Assembly (NCBI GenBank): GCA_965116325.1
Contig: OZ220675.1
Location: forward strand, 1,240,001 to 1,304,000
Direction of reading: 5' to 3'
Length of the DNA stretch: 64,000 nt
Source of the DNA: JAGWBF01 sp965116325
Lineage (GTDB): Bacteria; Chloroflexota; Dehalococcoidia; Lucifugimonadales; JAGWBF01
The notes under the pieces are model-generated. The model was not told the origin of the DNA, made no database searches, and saw only the letters and a list, made by a program, of their open reading frames with translations. Each line of letters opens with the position of its first letter. Position 1 is the stretch's first letter. Made by a program: the position numbers and the translations under genes. Below are positions 32,293-43,090 of this stretch, piece by piece.

Positions 32293-35200
32293 TTACCTGG
32301 TTTGAAGCCTTGACGGTGGGGGTGGGTCCGAAGTCAACGGCAAGTCTGAAGGTGACGCGCCGGATTGGATGTGTGGATTATACCACAAGGCCTCGTAGAT
32401 CCTGGTGCCCGGGTTCTCGTACACCACCTTGGCCCTGCCCGACTCCACCAGGTCGTCGAACTTCTGCAGCCCTTCGGCAGGGTAGTAGGACCGCTCCAGT
32501 TGGCCGACCACTATGTAGCGCACCCCGTACTTTTTCAGCAGTCCCAGCGCCTCATCCACATCCTGGCTTGCGTAGATGGTGAGAACATCCCGGCGCCGGT
32601 CCTGTATCGCATCGGCATACTTCATCCTCTGCTGGGTCTGGTGCCAGGGCCACCCCAGGATCGTCGGAAGGCCGGTGTAGTTGGCGATACGCGCGCCCCA
32701 GTGGTATTGGTCCGTGTGGGCCTCCAGCACCACGGGCGACCCCTGGACATTGTCCTGGAGCCACTCAATGGCTTGGTAGTCCCAGTTGTGCTCAATGAGG
32801 GCGCCCGTCGTCCGGTCATTATGGGAGGTCGTGGCCATGTATCGCGCCCCGTCCAGGGTGAAGTTGCTTGTGTCGAACCTGTCTGCCAGCCGGTCCCTGG
32901 TGCCCAGGACTGTGTAGAAGAAGCTGGAGACCACCAGCACCGCCAGCACAGCCAGGAACCCACCCCTGACGATGCTCATGCGCCCGATGTGAAGTACGCC
33001 CCGCTCCTTGAGGAACCAGAGGATGCACGCCGAGGCCAGCGCCAAGAGCACCCACACCTGCACGTAGAATTTGAACTGGGTGTTCATCCTGCCGATGTCA
33101 TCCTGCACCTTCACGAACTCCACTCCCAGGGCGACCAGCAGCGCCATCGCCGCCAAAGCAACCGCGAAGGCCATATAGGCGTTCCTACCAGCCTCCTGCC
33201 TGGCCAGCTTGGCCGCCGTGATCCCCAAAGAGAGGAGGAGCAGGACCAGGAAGGCCGAGGTCCAGTACTGGGCGGCCGCCAGGTAGGCTGCGACAAGCAG
33301 CCCAGCCGCCCCTGCCAGTCCTATGCATGGCAGCCTGTCCGGCCATCGCGGCACCGGGAACTTCCTGGAATCCCTCATTACAGTCACCAAGGTTGCCATC
33401 CCGCCGGGGATGGCCCTCAGCGCATCCCGCTGCACGTAGGCCAGGAAGGCGGCCAGCAGGAAGATAAAGAGGCCGTGGACTCCCATGAAGTTCAGCAGGG
33501 GCGTCTGCCAGCGGCTGACCTCGAACCCAAGGGGATATGGCTGGTAGCTGGCATGGAATGGCAGGAATAGCAGGTAGCTAAGGAGCGCCGTTGCCACAGC
33601 CAAGGATAGGAACAGCAGGGCCTTCCTCCCCGGAGACCCTTCCCACATCAGCACTCCCACGCCGATGAGGGCCACCGACAGGAGCAGGTAGGTTGGATAG
33701 TCCCAGCTGTTTATGGCCCAAAGTGACCCGACGGTCCCCGCCAGGACCAGCACTACGCCCGCTGTCCAGCCCAAGCCGGCTCTCTTCAGCCCCACCGCCA
33801 AGCTCAATCCGAGGCCGAGGGCAAGGAGGGTGAAGGGGATGGCTACCAGGTGGGCGTGCAGATCTGCAAACAGGAAAGTGAAGTAAGGAAACTCGGTGAT
33901 GTGGGGGCTTATGGACAGGGTGTTCCCCAGGTCAGGCAGCCAGAAGGTCAGGGCCGAGGGCGTCACCTCCGGCAGGGAGGGGATCATGCGGCTGCTCCGC
34001 CAGAAGTCCGACAGGTACTCCAGGGAGGGGAACGCCGCGCCGGTGAAGATCAGGTCCCAAGCCCCCTTGACCACCTGGGCGATGCCGTCCAGGTTGCCGA
34101 TTACACCAACGAACAGAGCAGCGAACAGACCGGCCCCCACGGGCCCCCAGGGGATTCCGTTCCCAGTCTCCGCGACGGGGCCATCCCCCACTCCAAGGCG
34201 GCGCAGGCCCGCCGCCACGTTGAACACCAGCGAGTAGGCGGCCGTGAGCGTCAGGGCGAACAGCAGGGGAATGGCCAGGTTGTAGGCGACGGAAGGCAGG
34301 ATGCCCGTGGCCTTGATGAGGGCCGCAACGATGAACTGCCCGAAGTAGTAGTAGTTGAGGTATCCCCCGGCGTACCAGGGGTCGTAGGGGGGCATGGTGG
34401 TCGAGCGGAGCACAGCGTTCAGGTAGGCAAAGTCCATGGGCTTCTCACCGCCCCGGTAGAAGTGCCACAGGTCCGGGTTGGCGGCCTTAAGCGACACGAA
34501 GGCCAGGAAGGCGGCCAGGAACAGCACCTCGGCAACCAGCAGCAGACCCAGGTTGCTCCTGACGAAGCTGATGAACTCTCGCCACCGGAAGGCCAGCACC
34601 GAGGCCGACAGCGCCACCACTGCAAGGATACCCACCAGCACCGACATGCGGGAGAAGCCCATCCACCCTGTGCTGGCCAGCATCCAAGCCACGTAGCTCA
34701 CACCAAGGATTCCCAGAAGGCGGGCGAACACTATACCCCGATCGGGCAATGGTCTAAATATAAAGGTGGCCAGGGGCAGCGCCGCCAGGAAGATGACCTC
34801 CACCAGCAGGAACCATGCCAGCACCGGCACCCGGTTGGTCCAGCTTTCCCTGGGGATGATCTCCGAGAGGGTGCCCCCCGACTGCTGCACCGCCTGCTGC
34901 TCCGGAGAGAGCAACAAACCCGGCGGAGGGTCCTCCACTGACACCAGCAGCCGCAGCAGCTCGTTAAAGGGCAGCCTGTCTTGATTGCGGAAGAGCAGCA
35001 CCTTGGGATGGTCGTAGTTGATTACGTTCTCGTCGGCGTACCCCAGGTCCACGGATATCAGAGCCCTGTCTGCGCCAGTTGAGGCCTCCGGTTCGGGAAG
35101 GTTGGCCCTGCTGTAGGTGTCGTCAACGAAGGCCACGCCCAGAAGCTGGGGGTAGGATGTAAAGGAGCGCTCCAGGTCATACCCCAAGTTGCCGGAGAAG

Positions 35201-36903
35201 AGCTGGCGGTAGTAGTTGGACGTCAGGGGATAGCGTTCGGGGAGCCGGGCTATGCTGCCATAGGTGCGGCTGCTGTAAAAGGCCAGGTAGTCGGAAGAAG
35301 CTAGCTGGCGAGCCAGGACCTCCATTTTGTCAGAGCTGTCCGGCTCGTAGCTGACGATCTGCTCCACATCGTACCGCCCCAGGTTGCGGAGGGGCTCATC
35401 CCAGTGGTTGTCGGTAAGGATGGCTGAGCCATGGGGCACGTTCTCGTTGATCCATTCCGAGGCCTGCACCGCCGTGTGGGGCCTGGAGTATATGCTTTCG
35501 AAGGCCAGGGCGTAGAAGGCGGTCGTCGCCACAACAACTGCTATCACGCCGGTGACGATGCGGGGCAGGTGGGGCCTCAGGACAGCGCCAGCGCGGGAAA
35601 GGACAGAGGCGTCGGAGGATGGCTCATCCCGGCGCCTCCTGGCCCACCCCAGGGCGGCGAAAAGCATCCCGGACCCCATGAGCACCAGGAAGGGCACCAC
35701 GGGGAAGATGTAGCGCAGGAACTTGGTCTCGAAGAAGGCCAGCAGGATGATGGAAGGAACTGCCCAAGCCAGCAGCAGTATCTCCCCCTTGTGGTGGCTC
35801 CATCCCCGGGCGACTTTGACCATGGTGAACAGCAGCCCGCCCCAGGCGACGATCCCCAGGGGGATGCCCAGTCCCCAGACTGCGACCTGGCGTATCTCGT
35901 ACAGCAGGGGTGTCTCCCCGACGTACTGGAGGGTGAAAGGCACGATGCCTGCCGTCCGAGCCACGTTCCTGGCCTGCCAGACCTGGTCTCCCACAAAGTT
36001 GAACATGTCCAGCAGGGCATAAGGCGTCACCAGGAAGAAGACGACCAGAGAGGCTGCCGCCCCGGCCAAGGCTTGGGGCAGCACCTGCCGGATGGCATCA
36101 GCCGGGGACGCGCCGGGGGCAGACCGGAGCACCCCGTGGATTCTGAACACGTAAGCCAGGAGCAGAGGGAATGCCAGGGGCAGAACGCTGACCTTTGTGG
36201 CCACCGTCAGCCCTACGAAGGCTCCCAGGAGCAGGGAGTCCCGAATCCTGCCCCGGTCCATCACCCGGAGCATCGCCCAGAAGGAAGCCAGCAGGAAGAA
36301 GACCAAGAATGGCTCGGGCCGGTAGAAGTGGCTTATCTGGATATGCACCACCGCCAGCGCCGTCAGGCCGGCGGCCAGCAGCCCGGCGCCCTGGCTGAAA
36401 ATGCGCCTCCCCAGCAGGAACACCATGAGAACGCTTCCCATGTCAGCTAGGGCCGCCAGGGTGCGCCCAACGTAAGAAATGTTCTCCAGGGGGCCGAAAT
36501 CGCCGAAGGGCTCCAGGATGGACCGGATCAGTACCAGCAAGTAGATCAGTACACTGCCCAGGGGGAACCAGTGGGGGTTCAGGGGACTGCGTTCAGCGTC
36601 GAGAAAGTCACCGGGGCCGGGGACTCCCGCCTCCATGCCCGGGTTGTTCCGGTAGCAGGAGCCATGCTCGTAGCCCTGGGCTTGGGTGAGCACATCGTAC
36701 ATGCAGCCGGCCCGCATGTAGATGGAGCGCTCATCGGGATGGTAGCCGTGGAAGCTGTCCCAGCCTATGCCGTACAGGCGCAGGGCCAAGGCCACGACCA
36801 GGATGAGCAGCAACAGGAGGGATGAGGCGGGCACCGGGGGCAGGCGGTCCCACCCAAGCTTATTCACTAAAGCCCTCGGAGAGGGCCGGTTTCCCTGGTA
36901 CAT
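32293..36903 (-). CDS. Fused GT39-like and DUF2298 (Chlor_Arch_YYY) membrane protein
   Basis: 1536 aa with more than 20 hydrophobic helices in two blocks. Residues about 25-480 resemble a GT-C/PMT-type glycosyltransferase (GT39), with an acidic loop motif HPDERS near 55 and RPEPF near 195. A less hydrophobic extracytoplasmic part (about 480-670) follows. The second block (about 675-1500) carries the hallmark triple-tyrosine NYYYFG (about 850) of the Chlor_Arch_YYY family, with a DLHAHL segment (about residue 1020). The C-terminus is again soluble and ends with a Pro-rich tail. Known YYY proteins are large membrane proteins of unknown function, and the fusion suggests a cell-envelope glycan transfer role. 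It lies 9 bp downstream of gap. Confidence 0.85.
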   Translation of the reverse strand: MYQGNRPSPRALVNKLGWDRLPPVPASSLLLLLILVVALALRLYGIGWDSFHGYHPDERSIYMRAGCMYDVLTQAQGYEHGSCYRNNPGMEAGVPGPGDFLDAERSPLNPHWFPLGSVLIYLLVLIRSILEPFGDFGPLENISYVGRTLAALADMGSVLMVFLLGRRIFSQGAGLLAAGLTALAVVHIQISHFYRPEPFLVFFLLASFWAMLRVMDRGRIRDSLLLGAFVGLTVATKVSVLPLAFPLLLAYVFRIHGVLRSAPGASPADAIRQVLPQALAGAAASLVVFFLVTPYALLDMFNFVGDQVWQARNVARTAGIVPFTLQYVGETPLLYEIRQVAVWGLGIPLGIVAWGGLLFTMVKVARGWSHHKGEILLLAWAVPSIILLAFFETKFLRYIFPVVPFLVLMGSGMLFAALGWARRRRDEPSSDASVLSRAGAVLRPHLPRIVTGVIAVVVATTAFYALAFESIYSRPHTAVQASEWINENVPHGSAILTDNHWDEPLRNLGRYDVEQIVSYEPDSSDKMEVLARQLASSDYLAFYSSRTYGSIARLPERYPLTSNYYRQLFSGNLGYDLERSFTSYPQLLGVAFVDDTYSRANLPEPEASTGADRALISVDLGYADENVINYDHPKVLLFRNQDRLPFNELLRLLVSVEDPPPGLLLSPEQQAVQQSGGTLSEIIPRESWTNRVPVLAWFLLVEVIFLAALPLATFIFRPLPDRGIVFARLLGILGVSYVAWMLASTGWMGFSRMSVLVGILAVVALSASVLAFRWREFISFVRSNLGLLLVAEVLFLAAFLAFVSLKAANPDLWHFYRGGEKPMDFAYLNAVLRSTTMPPYDPWYAGGYLNYYYFGQFIVAALIKATGILPSVAYNLAIPLLFALTLTAAYSLVFNVAAGLRRLGVGDGPVAETGNGIPWGPVGAGLFAALFVGVIGNLDGIAQVVKGAWDLIFTGAAFPSLEYLSDFWRSSRMIPSLPEVTPSALTFWLPDLGNTLSISPHITEFPYFTFLFADLHAHLVAIPFTLLALGLGLSLAVGLKRAGLGWTAGVVLVLAGTVGSLWAINSWDYPTYLLLSVALIGVGVLMWEGSPGRKALLFLSLAVATALLSYLLFLPFHASYQPYPLGFEVSRWQTPLLNFMGVHGLFIFLLAAFLAYVQRDALRAIPGGMATLVTVMRDSRKFPVPRWPDRLPCIGLAGAAGLLVAAYLAAAQYWTSAFLVLLLLSLGITAAKLARQEAGRNAYMAFAVALAAMALLVALGVEFVKVQDDIGRMNTQFKFYVQVWVLLALASACILWFLKERGVLHIGRMSIVRGGFLAVLAVLVVSSFFYTVLGTRDRLADRFDTSNFTLDGARYMATTSHNDRTTGALIEHNWDYQAIEWLQDNVQGSPVVLEAHTDQYHWGARIANYTGLPTILGWPWHQTQQRMKYADAIQDRRRDVLTIYASQDVDEALGLLKKYGVRYIVVGQLERSYYPAEGLQKFDDLVESGRAKVVYENPGTRIYEALWYNPHIQSGASPSDLPLTSDPPPPSRLQTR

Positions 36904-36912
36904 TCCCTGGGC

Positions 36913-37926
36913 TTAGAGTCCCTTGTCCACCATGAAAGCGCACAGGTCGGCGGTGCGGCAGGAGTAACCCCACTCGTTGTCGTACCAACCCAGCACCTTC
37001 ACCATGTTCCCCTCCATCACTATGGTAGACGGGGCGTCGAAGATGCAGCTATGGGGGTCACCCTTGAAGTCGGAGCTGACCAGGGGCTCATCGCAGTAGC
37101 GCAGTATGCCCTGCAGCCCGCCGGCTGCGGCTGAGCGAAAGGCCTCGTTCACCTGCTCGACGGTCACTTCGGCTTCCAGGTCGGCCACGAAGTCGGTGAC
37201 CGAGACGGTGGAGGTAGGGACCCGGAAGGCCATGCCGTGCAGCTTGCCGTTGAGCTCGGGCAGGACCACGCCCACCGCCCGGGCCGCCCCTGTGCTGGTG
37301 GGAACGATATTCATGGCGGCAGCCCTGGACCTGCGCAGGTCGTCGTGCACCTGGTCCAGTATCTTCTGGTCGTTGGTGTAGGCATGCACCGTGGACATGA
37401 GGCCATGCCGGATGCCGAAGGCATCGTTGAGCACTTTCACCATGGGGGCGAAGCAGTTGGTGGTGCAGGAAGCGTTGGACACCACCTTGTGCTGATCGGG
37501 CAGGTAGCTCCCGTCGTTCACTCCCAGCACCATGGTCAGGTCCTCGTTGCGGGCGGGGGCAGAGATGATCACCTTCTTGGCGCCGCCCTCCAGGTGGGCC
37601 GCCGCCTTGGTTGCGTCGGTGAATATGCCCGTCGATTCTACTACTACGTCCACGCCAGCTTCGGCCCAGGGGATACGGGCCGGGTCGCGCTCGGAGAAGA
37701 CCCTCACATCGGCGCCGTCGATTATCAGACTGCCTTCCGACGCTTCGACGCTGCCAGGATAGATGCCGTAGTTGGTGTCGTACTTGAACAAGTGGGCGTT
37801 AGTCCTGGCATCAGTGAGGTCATTGACGGCGGCCACCTCTAGCTTCCGGGGGTACCGCTCCATGACCGCCCGCGTTACCTGGCGTCCAATCCTGCCGAAC
37901 CCGTTGACGCCGATGCGTGTCACCAT
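36913..37926 (-). CDS. gap: Glyceraldehyde-3-phosphate dehydrogenase (type I)
   Basis: 337 aa. The Rossmann start is RIGVNGFGRIGRQ. The catalytic Cys is in SNASCTTNCFAPM (about residue 150), and the His partner is in STVHAYTNDQ (about 180). VPTSTGAARAV near 208, FRVPTSTVSVTDF and the terminal WYDNEWGYSCR are classic. NAD dependence is typical of this type, but the sequence has no clear P-loop discrimination. It lies 36 bp downstream of eno and shares a strand with it. Absence of pgk and tpi here means a partial glycolytic cluster. Confidence 0.96.
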   Translation of the reverse strand: MVTRIGVNGFGRIGRQVTRAVMERYPRKLEVAAVNDLTDARTNAHLFKYDTNYGIYPGSVEASEGSLIIDGADVRVFSERDPARIPWAEAGVDVVVESTGIFTDATKAAAHLEGGAKKVIISAPARNEDLTMVLGVNDGSYLPDQHKVVSNASCTTNCFAPMVKVLNDAFGIRHGLMSTVHAYTNDQKILDQVHDDLRRSRAAAMNIVPTSTGAARAVGVVLPELNGKLHGMAFRVPTSTVSVTDFVADLEAEVTVEQVNEAFRSAAAGGLQGILRYCDEPLVSSDFKGDPHSCIFDAPSTIVMEGNMVKVLGWYDNEWGYSCRTADLCAFMVDKGL

Positions 37927-37961
37927 CGAAACCCTCCCGTGACTACTCCTCAGCCGACTAT

Positions 37962-37967
37962 ATTATA
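37962..37967 (-). promoter_or_regulatory. Possible internal -10 box upstream of gap
   Basis: On the minus strand, TATAAT (37962-37967) overlaps the eno stop codon, 36 bp before the gap start. The -35 position holds only TTCCCG, so this is a weak or factor-dependent internal promoter that could let gap and downstream genes be transcribed apart from eno. Confidence 0.35.
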
Positions 37968-39276
37968 GTGAAGCTCCCCGGGTTCGGGAACGGATATGGG
38001 GGAAAGCCGCCATTCCGGCATAGGATGCATCATTTCCCAACTCATCTTCGATCTTCAGCAAGCGGTTGTACTTGGCCAGGCGTTCCGAGCGGCAGGGCGC
38101 CCCAGTCTTGATCTGGCCTGTGTTCCATCCCACAGCCAGGTCGGCGATGGTCGTGTCTTCCGTCTCCCCGGAGCGGTGGCTCATTACCGAACCCCAGCCA
38201 GACGCTTTCGTAATGGAGACAGCTTCCAGGGTTTCGGTGAGGGTGCCTATCTGGTTGGGCTTTATGAGCACCGCGTTGCTCGCCTCTTCCTCAACACCCC
38301 TCTCGATGCGGAGGGGGTTGGTTGTGTAGAGGTCGTCGCCTACCAGCTGCACCCTGGCCCCAAGGGCCCGGTTGAGCGCCTTCCAGCCGTCCCAATCGTC
38401 CTCATGCAGGCCATCTTCGATGCTGATGATGGGATACTCCCCAGTCCAAGCGCGGTAGAGGTCGATAAGCTCGTTCGAGGAGAGGCTGCGCCCTTCGCAG
38501 GCCAGGTTGTAAACACCGTCCTCATAGAACTCTGAGGCTGCTGCATCCAGGGCGATAAAGCACTGCTCACCGGGCCGGTACCCGGACCCTTCGATGGCTG
38601 CGCAGACCAAATCCAAGGCATCCCGGTTGGCCGACAGGCTGGGGGCGTATCCGCCCTCATCACCCACGTTGGAGCCCAGTCCACGTTCCCGCAGGAGCCT
38701 TCCCAGGGCGTGGTACACCTCGGCGCCGCACCGCAGGGCTTCCGCAAAGGATGGCAGGCCCGCGGGGACGACCATGACCTCCTGGATGTCGATGGAGTTG
38801 TGGGCGTGTCTCCCGCCATTCAGTATGTTGAACATGGGAACGGGCAGCCCGGCAGGGCCGCTGCCGGCTAAGTGGCGGTGAAGAGACATCCCCTCGGAGG
38901 CCGACGCAGCCTTTGCCACAGCCATGGAAACCGCCAGGGTTGCGTTGGCCCCCAGGTTCGCCTTGTTAGGTGTTCCGTCCAGCTCCTGCAGGATGTGGTC
39001 GATGGCCTTCTGGTCTCCTGAGGAAACGCCTCTCAATGCGAGGGAGATAACCCCTTCCACGTTACCCACCGCCTTCAGCACACCCTTGCCGCCGTACCTG
39101 GCATCGTCCCCATCCCGTAGCTCCAGGGCTTCGTACCTGCCGGTGCTTGCGCCCGATGGCACCATAGCCCAGGTCGAAGCGCCATCGGAGAGGTGGACCG
39201 TCGCTTCCACCGTGGGGTTCCCCCGGGAGTCCAACACCTCCCGGGCTGTTGCCTTCTCAATAGTTGCGCTAGCCAT
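37963..39276 (-). CDS. eno: Enolase (phosphopyruvate hydratase)
   Basis: 437 aa from the ATG at 39276, chosen because a GGAG-containing ribosome site precedes it; an upstream in-frame start is inside the LOG-like gene. Enolase interconverts 2-phosphoglycerate and phosphoenolpyruvate. Key segments: EVLDSRGNPTVE (residue about 12), PSGASTGRYEA near 40, NVGDEGGYAPS near 200 (catalytic Glu), SIEDGLHEDDW (metal ligand) near 290, VGDDLYTTNP, LIKPNQIGTLTE (catalytic Lys) and SHRSGETED near 375. Its 5' end overlaps the LOG-like gene by 8 bp. Confidence 0.96.
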   Translation of the reverse strand: MASATIEKATAREVLDSRGNPTVEATVHLSDGASTWAMVPSGASTGRYEALELRDGDDARYGGKGVLKAVGNVEGVISLALRGVSSGDQKAIDHILQELDGTPNKANLGANATLAVSMAVAKAASASEGMSLHRHLAGSGPAGLPVPMFNILNGGRHAHNSIDIQEVMVVPAGLPSFAEALRCGAEVYHALGRLLRERGLGSNVGDEGGYAPSLSANRDALDLVCAAIEGSGYRPGEQCFIALDAAASEFYEDGVYNLACEGRSLSSNELIDLYRAWTGEYPIISIEDGLHEDDWDGWKALNRALGARVQLVGDDLYTTNPLRIERGVEEEASNAVLIKPNQIGTLTETLEAVSITKASGWGSVMSHRSGETEDTTIADLAVGWNTGQIKTGAPCRSERLAKYNRLLKIEDELGNDASYAGMAAFPHIRSRTRGASL

Positions 39277-39760
39277 GGCGGCTCTCCGCTGCCTGTAGGG
39301 CCTTCTCGACCGCATCCAGCGGGTCCTTGGCCGGGATGATGCCGGTGTCCGTTGCGCCGTCCCTGAAGAGGGTCCAGGTTTCCAGGCCTACGACAGGTAT
39401 GCCCACACCCAATGCGTGGCCTATCTCGGACAGGGTGCCGTAGGCTCCGTCCACGGCTATGACCGCCCGGCCTGTATAGACGACGATGGCGTTCCGGGCA
39501 TAGCCCATGTTGGTCAGGATGGGGATATCGACCCAATGGTTGGCCGCCCCGTGTTCCCTGCCGGGCAGAATGCCTATGGTGGTGCCTCCGGTCTCCTTGG
39601 CGCCTCGGCAGACCGCTTCCATGACACCGGCAAGCCCGCCGCACACCACGGCCGCACCTCGCCTTCCTAGCTCTCGCCCCACCTCTTCGGCCAGGGCCAG
39701 CGCCTCTGGGGTGGCTTCGGAGCCACCGATCACGGCTATGACGGTCTTGGGGAAGGTCAT
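39269..39760 (-). CDS. TIGR00725/LOG-like Rossmann protein
   Basis: 163 aa. The sequence fits the TIGR00725/SLOG group: the IAVIGGSEAT start, VVCGGLAGVMEAVCRGA (about residue 38) and the GRAVIAVDGAYGTLSEIGHAL motif (about 98-118) matching the PGGxGTxxE loop of LOG nucleotide-binding proteins. In LOG proteins, that motif binds a phosphoribosyl group, and phosphoribohydrolase activity is possible. The function is unproven. It is the first gene of the eno-gap group and overlaps eno by 8 bp, so it is translationally coupled. Confidence 0.85.
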   Translation of the reverse strand: MTFPKTVIAVIGGSEATPEALALAEEVGRELGRRGAAVVCGGLAGVMEAVCRGAKETGGTTIGILPGREHGAANHWVDIPILTNMGYARNAIVVYTGRAVIAVDGAYGTLSEIGHALGVGIPVVGLETWTLFRDGATDTGIIPAKDPLDAVEKALQAAESRHG

Positions 39761-39796
39761 AGCTCTACCCCGGAAAGGCAGTCATTCTCGTCATGC

Positions 39797-39837
39797 AAAA
39801 AGCGATGCCTTCGCCCGGAAGCGGGCTTGAAGGCATC
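39797..39837 (-). terminator. Rho-independent terminator after the amidase gene
   Basis: On the minus strand GATGCCTTC (39829-39837) pairs with GAAGGCATC (39804-39812), with an inner CCCG/CGGG stem and a short loop, and a run of five T follows (39797-39801). It begins 32 bp after the amidase stop and is one of the clearest terminators in the window. It separates the amidase unit from the LOG-eno group. Confidence 0.85.
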
Positions 39838-39868
39838 AAGTGTTTCCTGGAAAGGCCTAGCCGTCATA

Positions 39869-41236
39869 TCACGAGACGGCTACAGGCAGAGGAGGCTTCA
39901 GGCTGACGTTCAACACGCGCTCGCACCAGTGGGCGACACCCAGCAACTGCTCCTCGGCGAAGCCGGGAGCTATCAGTTGGAGTCCCAGGGGCAGGGCGGT
40001 GGGATGCAGCCCAGATGGGATGGCGATGGTGGGCAGACCGGAGTAGCTCCAGGGTATCTGGAAACGCCGATCACCCGTAGTGGCCCTCGTCTTGGGAGAG
40101 GGCCCAGGGGTCGCCGGTGTCAGCAGCACATCGTAGTTGGCTGCTATCTCCTCCATGTCCCGGCGGAACTCTCTTCTCAACCGCTGGGCTTGAACGTAAC
40201 GTACGGCAGGCACCAACCCACCGGCTTCGATCTGCAATCTCTTGCCGGGCCCGAACTTGTCCGTCTTCTCGAGGAAGGCATCCTGGTGGAAGGAGGCGCT
40301 GTGCACCCTGCCCAGCACCCCGTGGGCGGCATGGGCAGTGGCAAAGCTGGCCGGGAGCTTCACATCCTCGACGACAGCCCTGGCTTCCACTAGCTTTTGC
40401 ACAACCATGTCGGTGTGCTCCCGCACCCCATCGTCGGCATTGACTTCGAAGTATTCGCGAAGCCTGCCGATTCGTGGAGGTTTGGACCACGAGAGGGCTG
40501 CGGCGCGATAGTCGCCCACCTTTTCCCGGGATGAGCTGGGGTCGTTGGGGTCATACCCTGCAACGGCCGCCAGCATGATGGCCGAGTCCTCCACGTTCTT
40601 GGCCAGTATACCCACATGGTCTCCTGTGAAGCTGTAGGGCAGCATGCCGTAGAGGCTGACCCGGCTGTAGGTGGCCTTCAAGCCGACTATGCCGTTATAA
40701 GAGGCGGGCCGGAGGGTGGAGGCGGAACCCTGGGAGCCGATGGCTATGGGGCACATACCCACAGATACGGCCACGGCGGAACCTGTGCTGGAGCCGCCCG
40801 GGGTGCGCTCCCGGTCCCAAGGGTAGTACGTGGATGGAGGGTCGGCGGCGGCAAACTCGGCTGTGGTGGTCTTCCCCATGATGACGGCGCCAGATTCCTT
40901 CAGCCGGGCGATCACCTCAGAGTCATAGTCGGCCACGAAGTCCTCATAGACCCGGGAGCCGGCAGTGGTCTTCAGTCCATCGGCGTGGAAGATGTCCTTT
41001 ATGGCCACGGGGATGCCGTGCATCGGCCCCTTGTATTCGCCCCGGGCTATCTCTTCCTCGGCTTTGTGGGCTGCCCCCAGGGCCCCCTCCCGGTCAACGT
41101 ACATCCAGGCTTCCAAAGAGGGTTCCAGCGCATCTATGCGCTCGAAGAAAGCCTGGAGAAGGCTTACCGGGGAGAGCTCCCGCTCTTTGATCTGGGCTGC
41201 GGCCTCGCCAACTGTCAGGTCGTGAAGATTTGTCAT
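39869..41236 (-). CDS. Amidase-signature hydrolase
   Basis: 455 aa. The amidase signature family uses a Ser-cisSer-Lys triad. Lys is in VAIKDIFHADG (about residue 79). The cis-Ser is in RTPGGSSTGSAVAV (about residue 153), and the nucleophile Ser is in GSQGSASTLRP (about residue 178), where the usual DTGGSIR reads QGSASTL, a noticeable variation. The fold also covers GatA-like transamidase subunits. The small ORF at 41303-41497, 66 bp upstream, looks like the AtzG/GatC-type partner of AtzE-like amidases. The substrate is unknown. Confidence 0.88.
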   Translation of the reverse strand: MTNLHDLTVGEAAAQIKERELSPVSLLQAFFERIDALEPSLEAWMYVDREGALGAAHKAEEEIARGEYKGPMHGIPVAIKDIFHADGLKTTAGSRVYEDFVADYDSEVIARLKESGAVIMGKTTTAEFAAADPPSTYYPWDRERTPGGSSTGSAVAVSVGMCPIAIGSQGSASTLRPASYNGIVGLKATYSRVSLYGMLPYSFTGDHVGILAKNVEDSAIMLAAVAGYDPNDPSSSREKVGDYRAAALSWSKPPRIGRLREYFEVNADDGVREHTDMVVQKLVEARAVVEDVKLPASFATAHAAHGVLGRVHSASFHQDAFLEKTDKFGPGKRLQIEAGGLVPAVRYVQAQRLRREFRRDMEEIAANYDVLLTPATPGPSPKTRATTGDRRFQIPWSYSGLPTIAIPSGLHPTALPLGLQLIAPGFAEEQLLGVAHWCERVLNVSLKPPLPVAVS

Positions 41237-41302
41237 GGTACACCTACCTTGAAATCTGGCAACCTCAAAGTCGATGGGTCACGAAAGTGGAGCAGGAAAC
41301 CG

Positions 41303-41497
41303 CTAGTCTTTGAAAAAGAAAGCGGGCTCTTCTTCCTGGCTGGGAAGGTTTTGGTTGAGCAGCCAAAGGTTGCCCCCGGTTTCCTCCAGGGAGGCTTTCA
41401 GGGCTTCGGCCCGCTCAGGTCCCCACACAGCCACAGCCTGCTCTACCAGTTGGGCAACGATCTCTTCTTTGGAGAGCTTGGGGTCCATCGAAACCAT
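41303..41497 (-). CDS. Small AtzG/GatC-like amidase partner
   Basis: 64 aa. It consists of two helices (KEEIVAQLVEQAVAVW and GPERAEALKASLEE), a turn and a hydrophobic end, EEEPAFFFKD. The size, two-helix layout and acidic-then-aromatic C-terminus resemble AtzG (DUF4089), which stabilises the amidase AtzE in cyanuric acid/biuret degradation, and more distantly GatC. The ATG follows GGAGGAG by 5 nt, a strong sign that it is translated. It begins the minus-strand unit with the amidase. Similarity was judged by eye only. Confidence 0.6.
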   Translation of the reverse strand: MVSMDPKLSKEEIVAQLVEQAVAVWGPERAEALKASLEETGGNLWLLNQNLPSQEEEPAFFFKD

Positions 41498-41591
41498 CTC
41501 AACTCCTCCGAGGGTGTGCTTCGAAAAAAGGTGGAGGCCCTAGGGACAGGATATCCTGAAGCAGGTGGCAGGTCAAGAAAGAGTAGGGAGC

Positions 41592-43085
<1,494 letters not shown>

Positions 43086-43090
43086 TTCTC

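Noticed and set aside
32365..33570. A 401-codon plus-strand ORF opposite the GT39-YYY gene
   Set aside because: It is antisense to a long membrane protein with consistent helices and no start signal.
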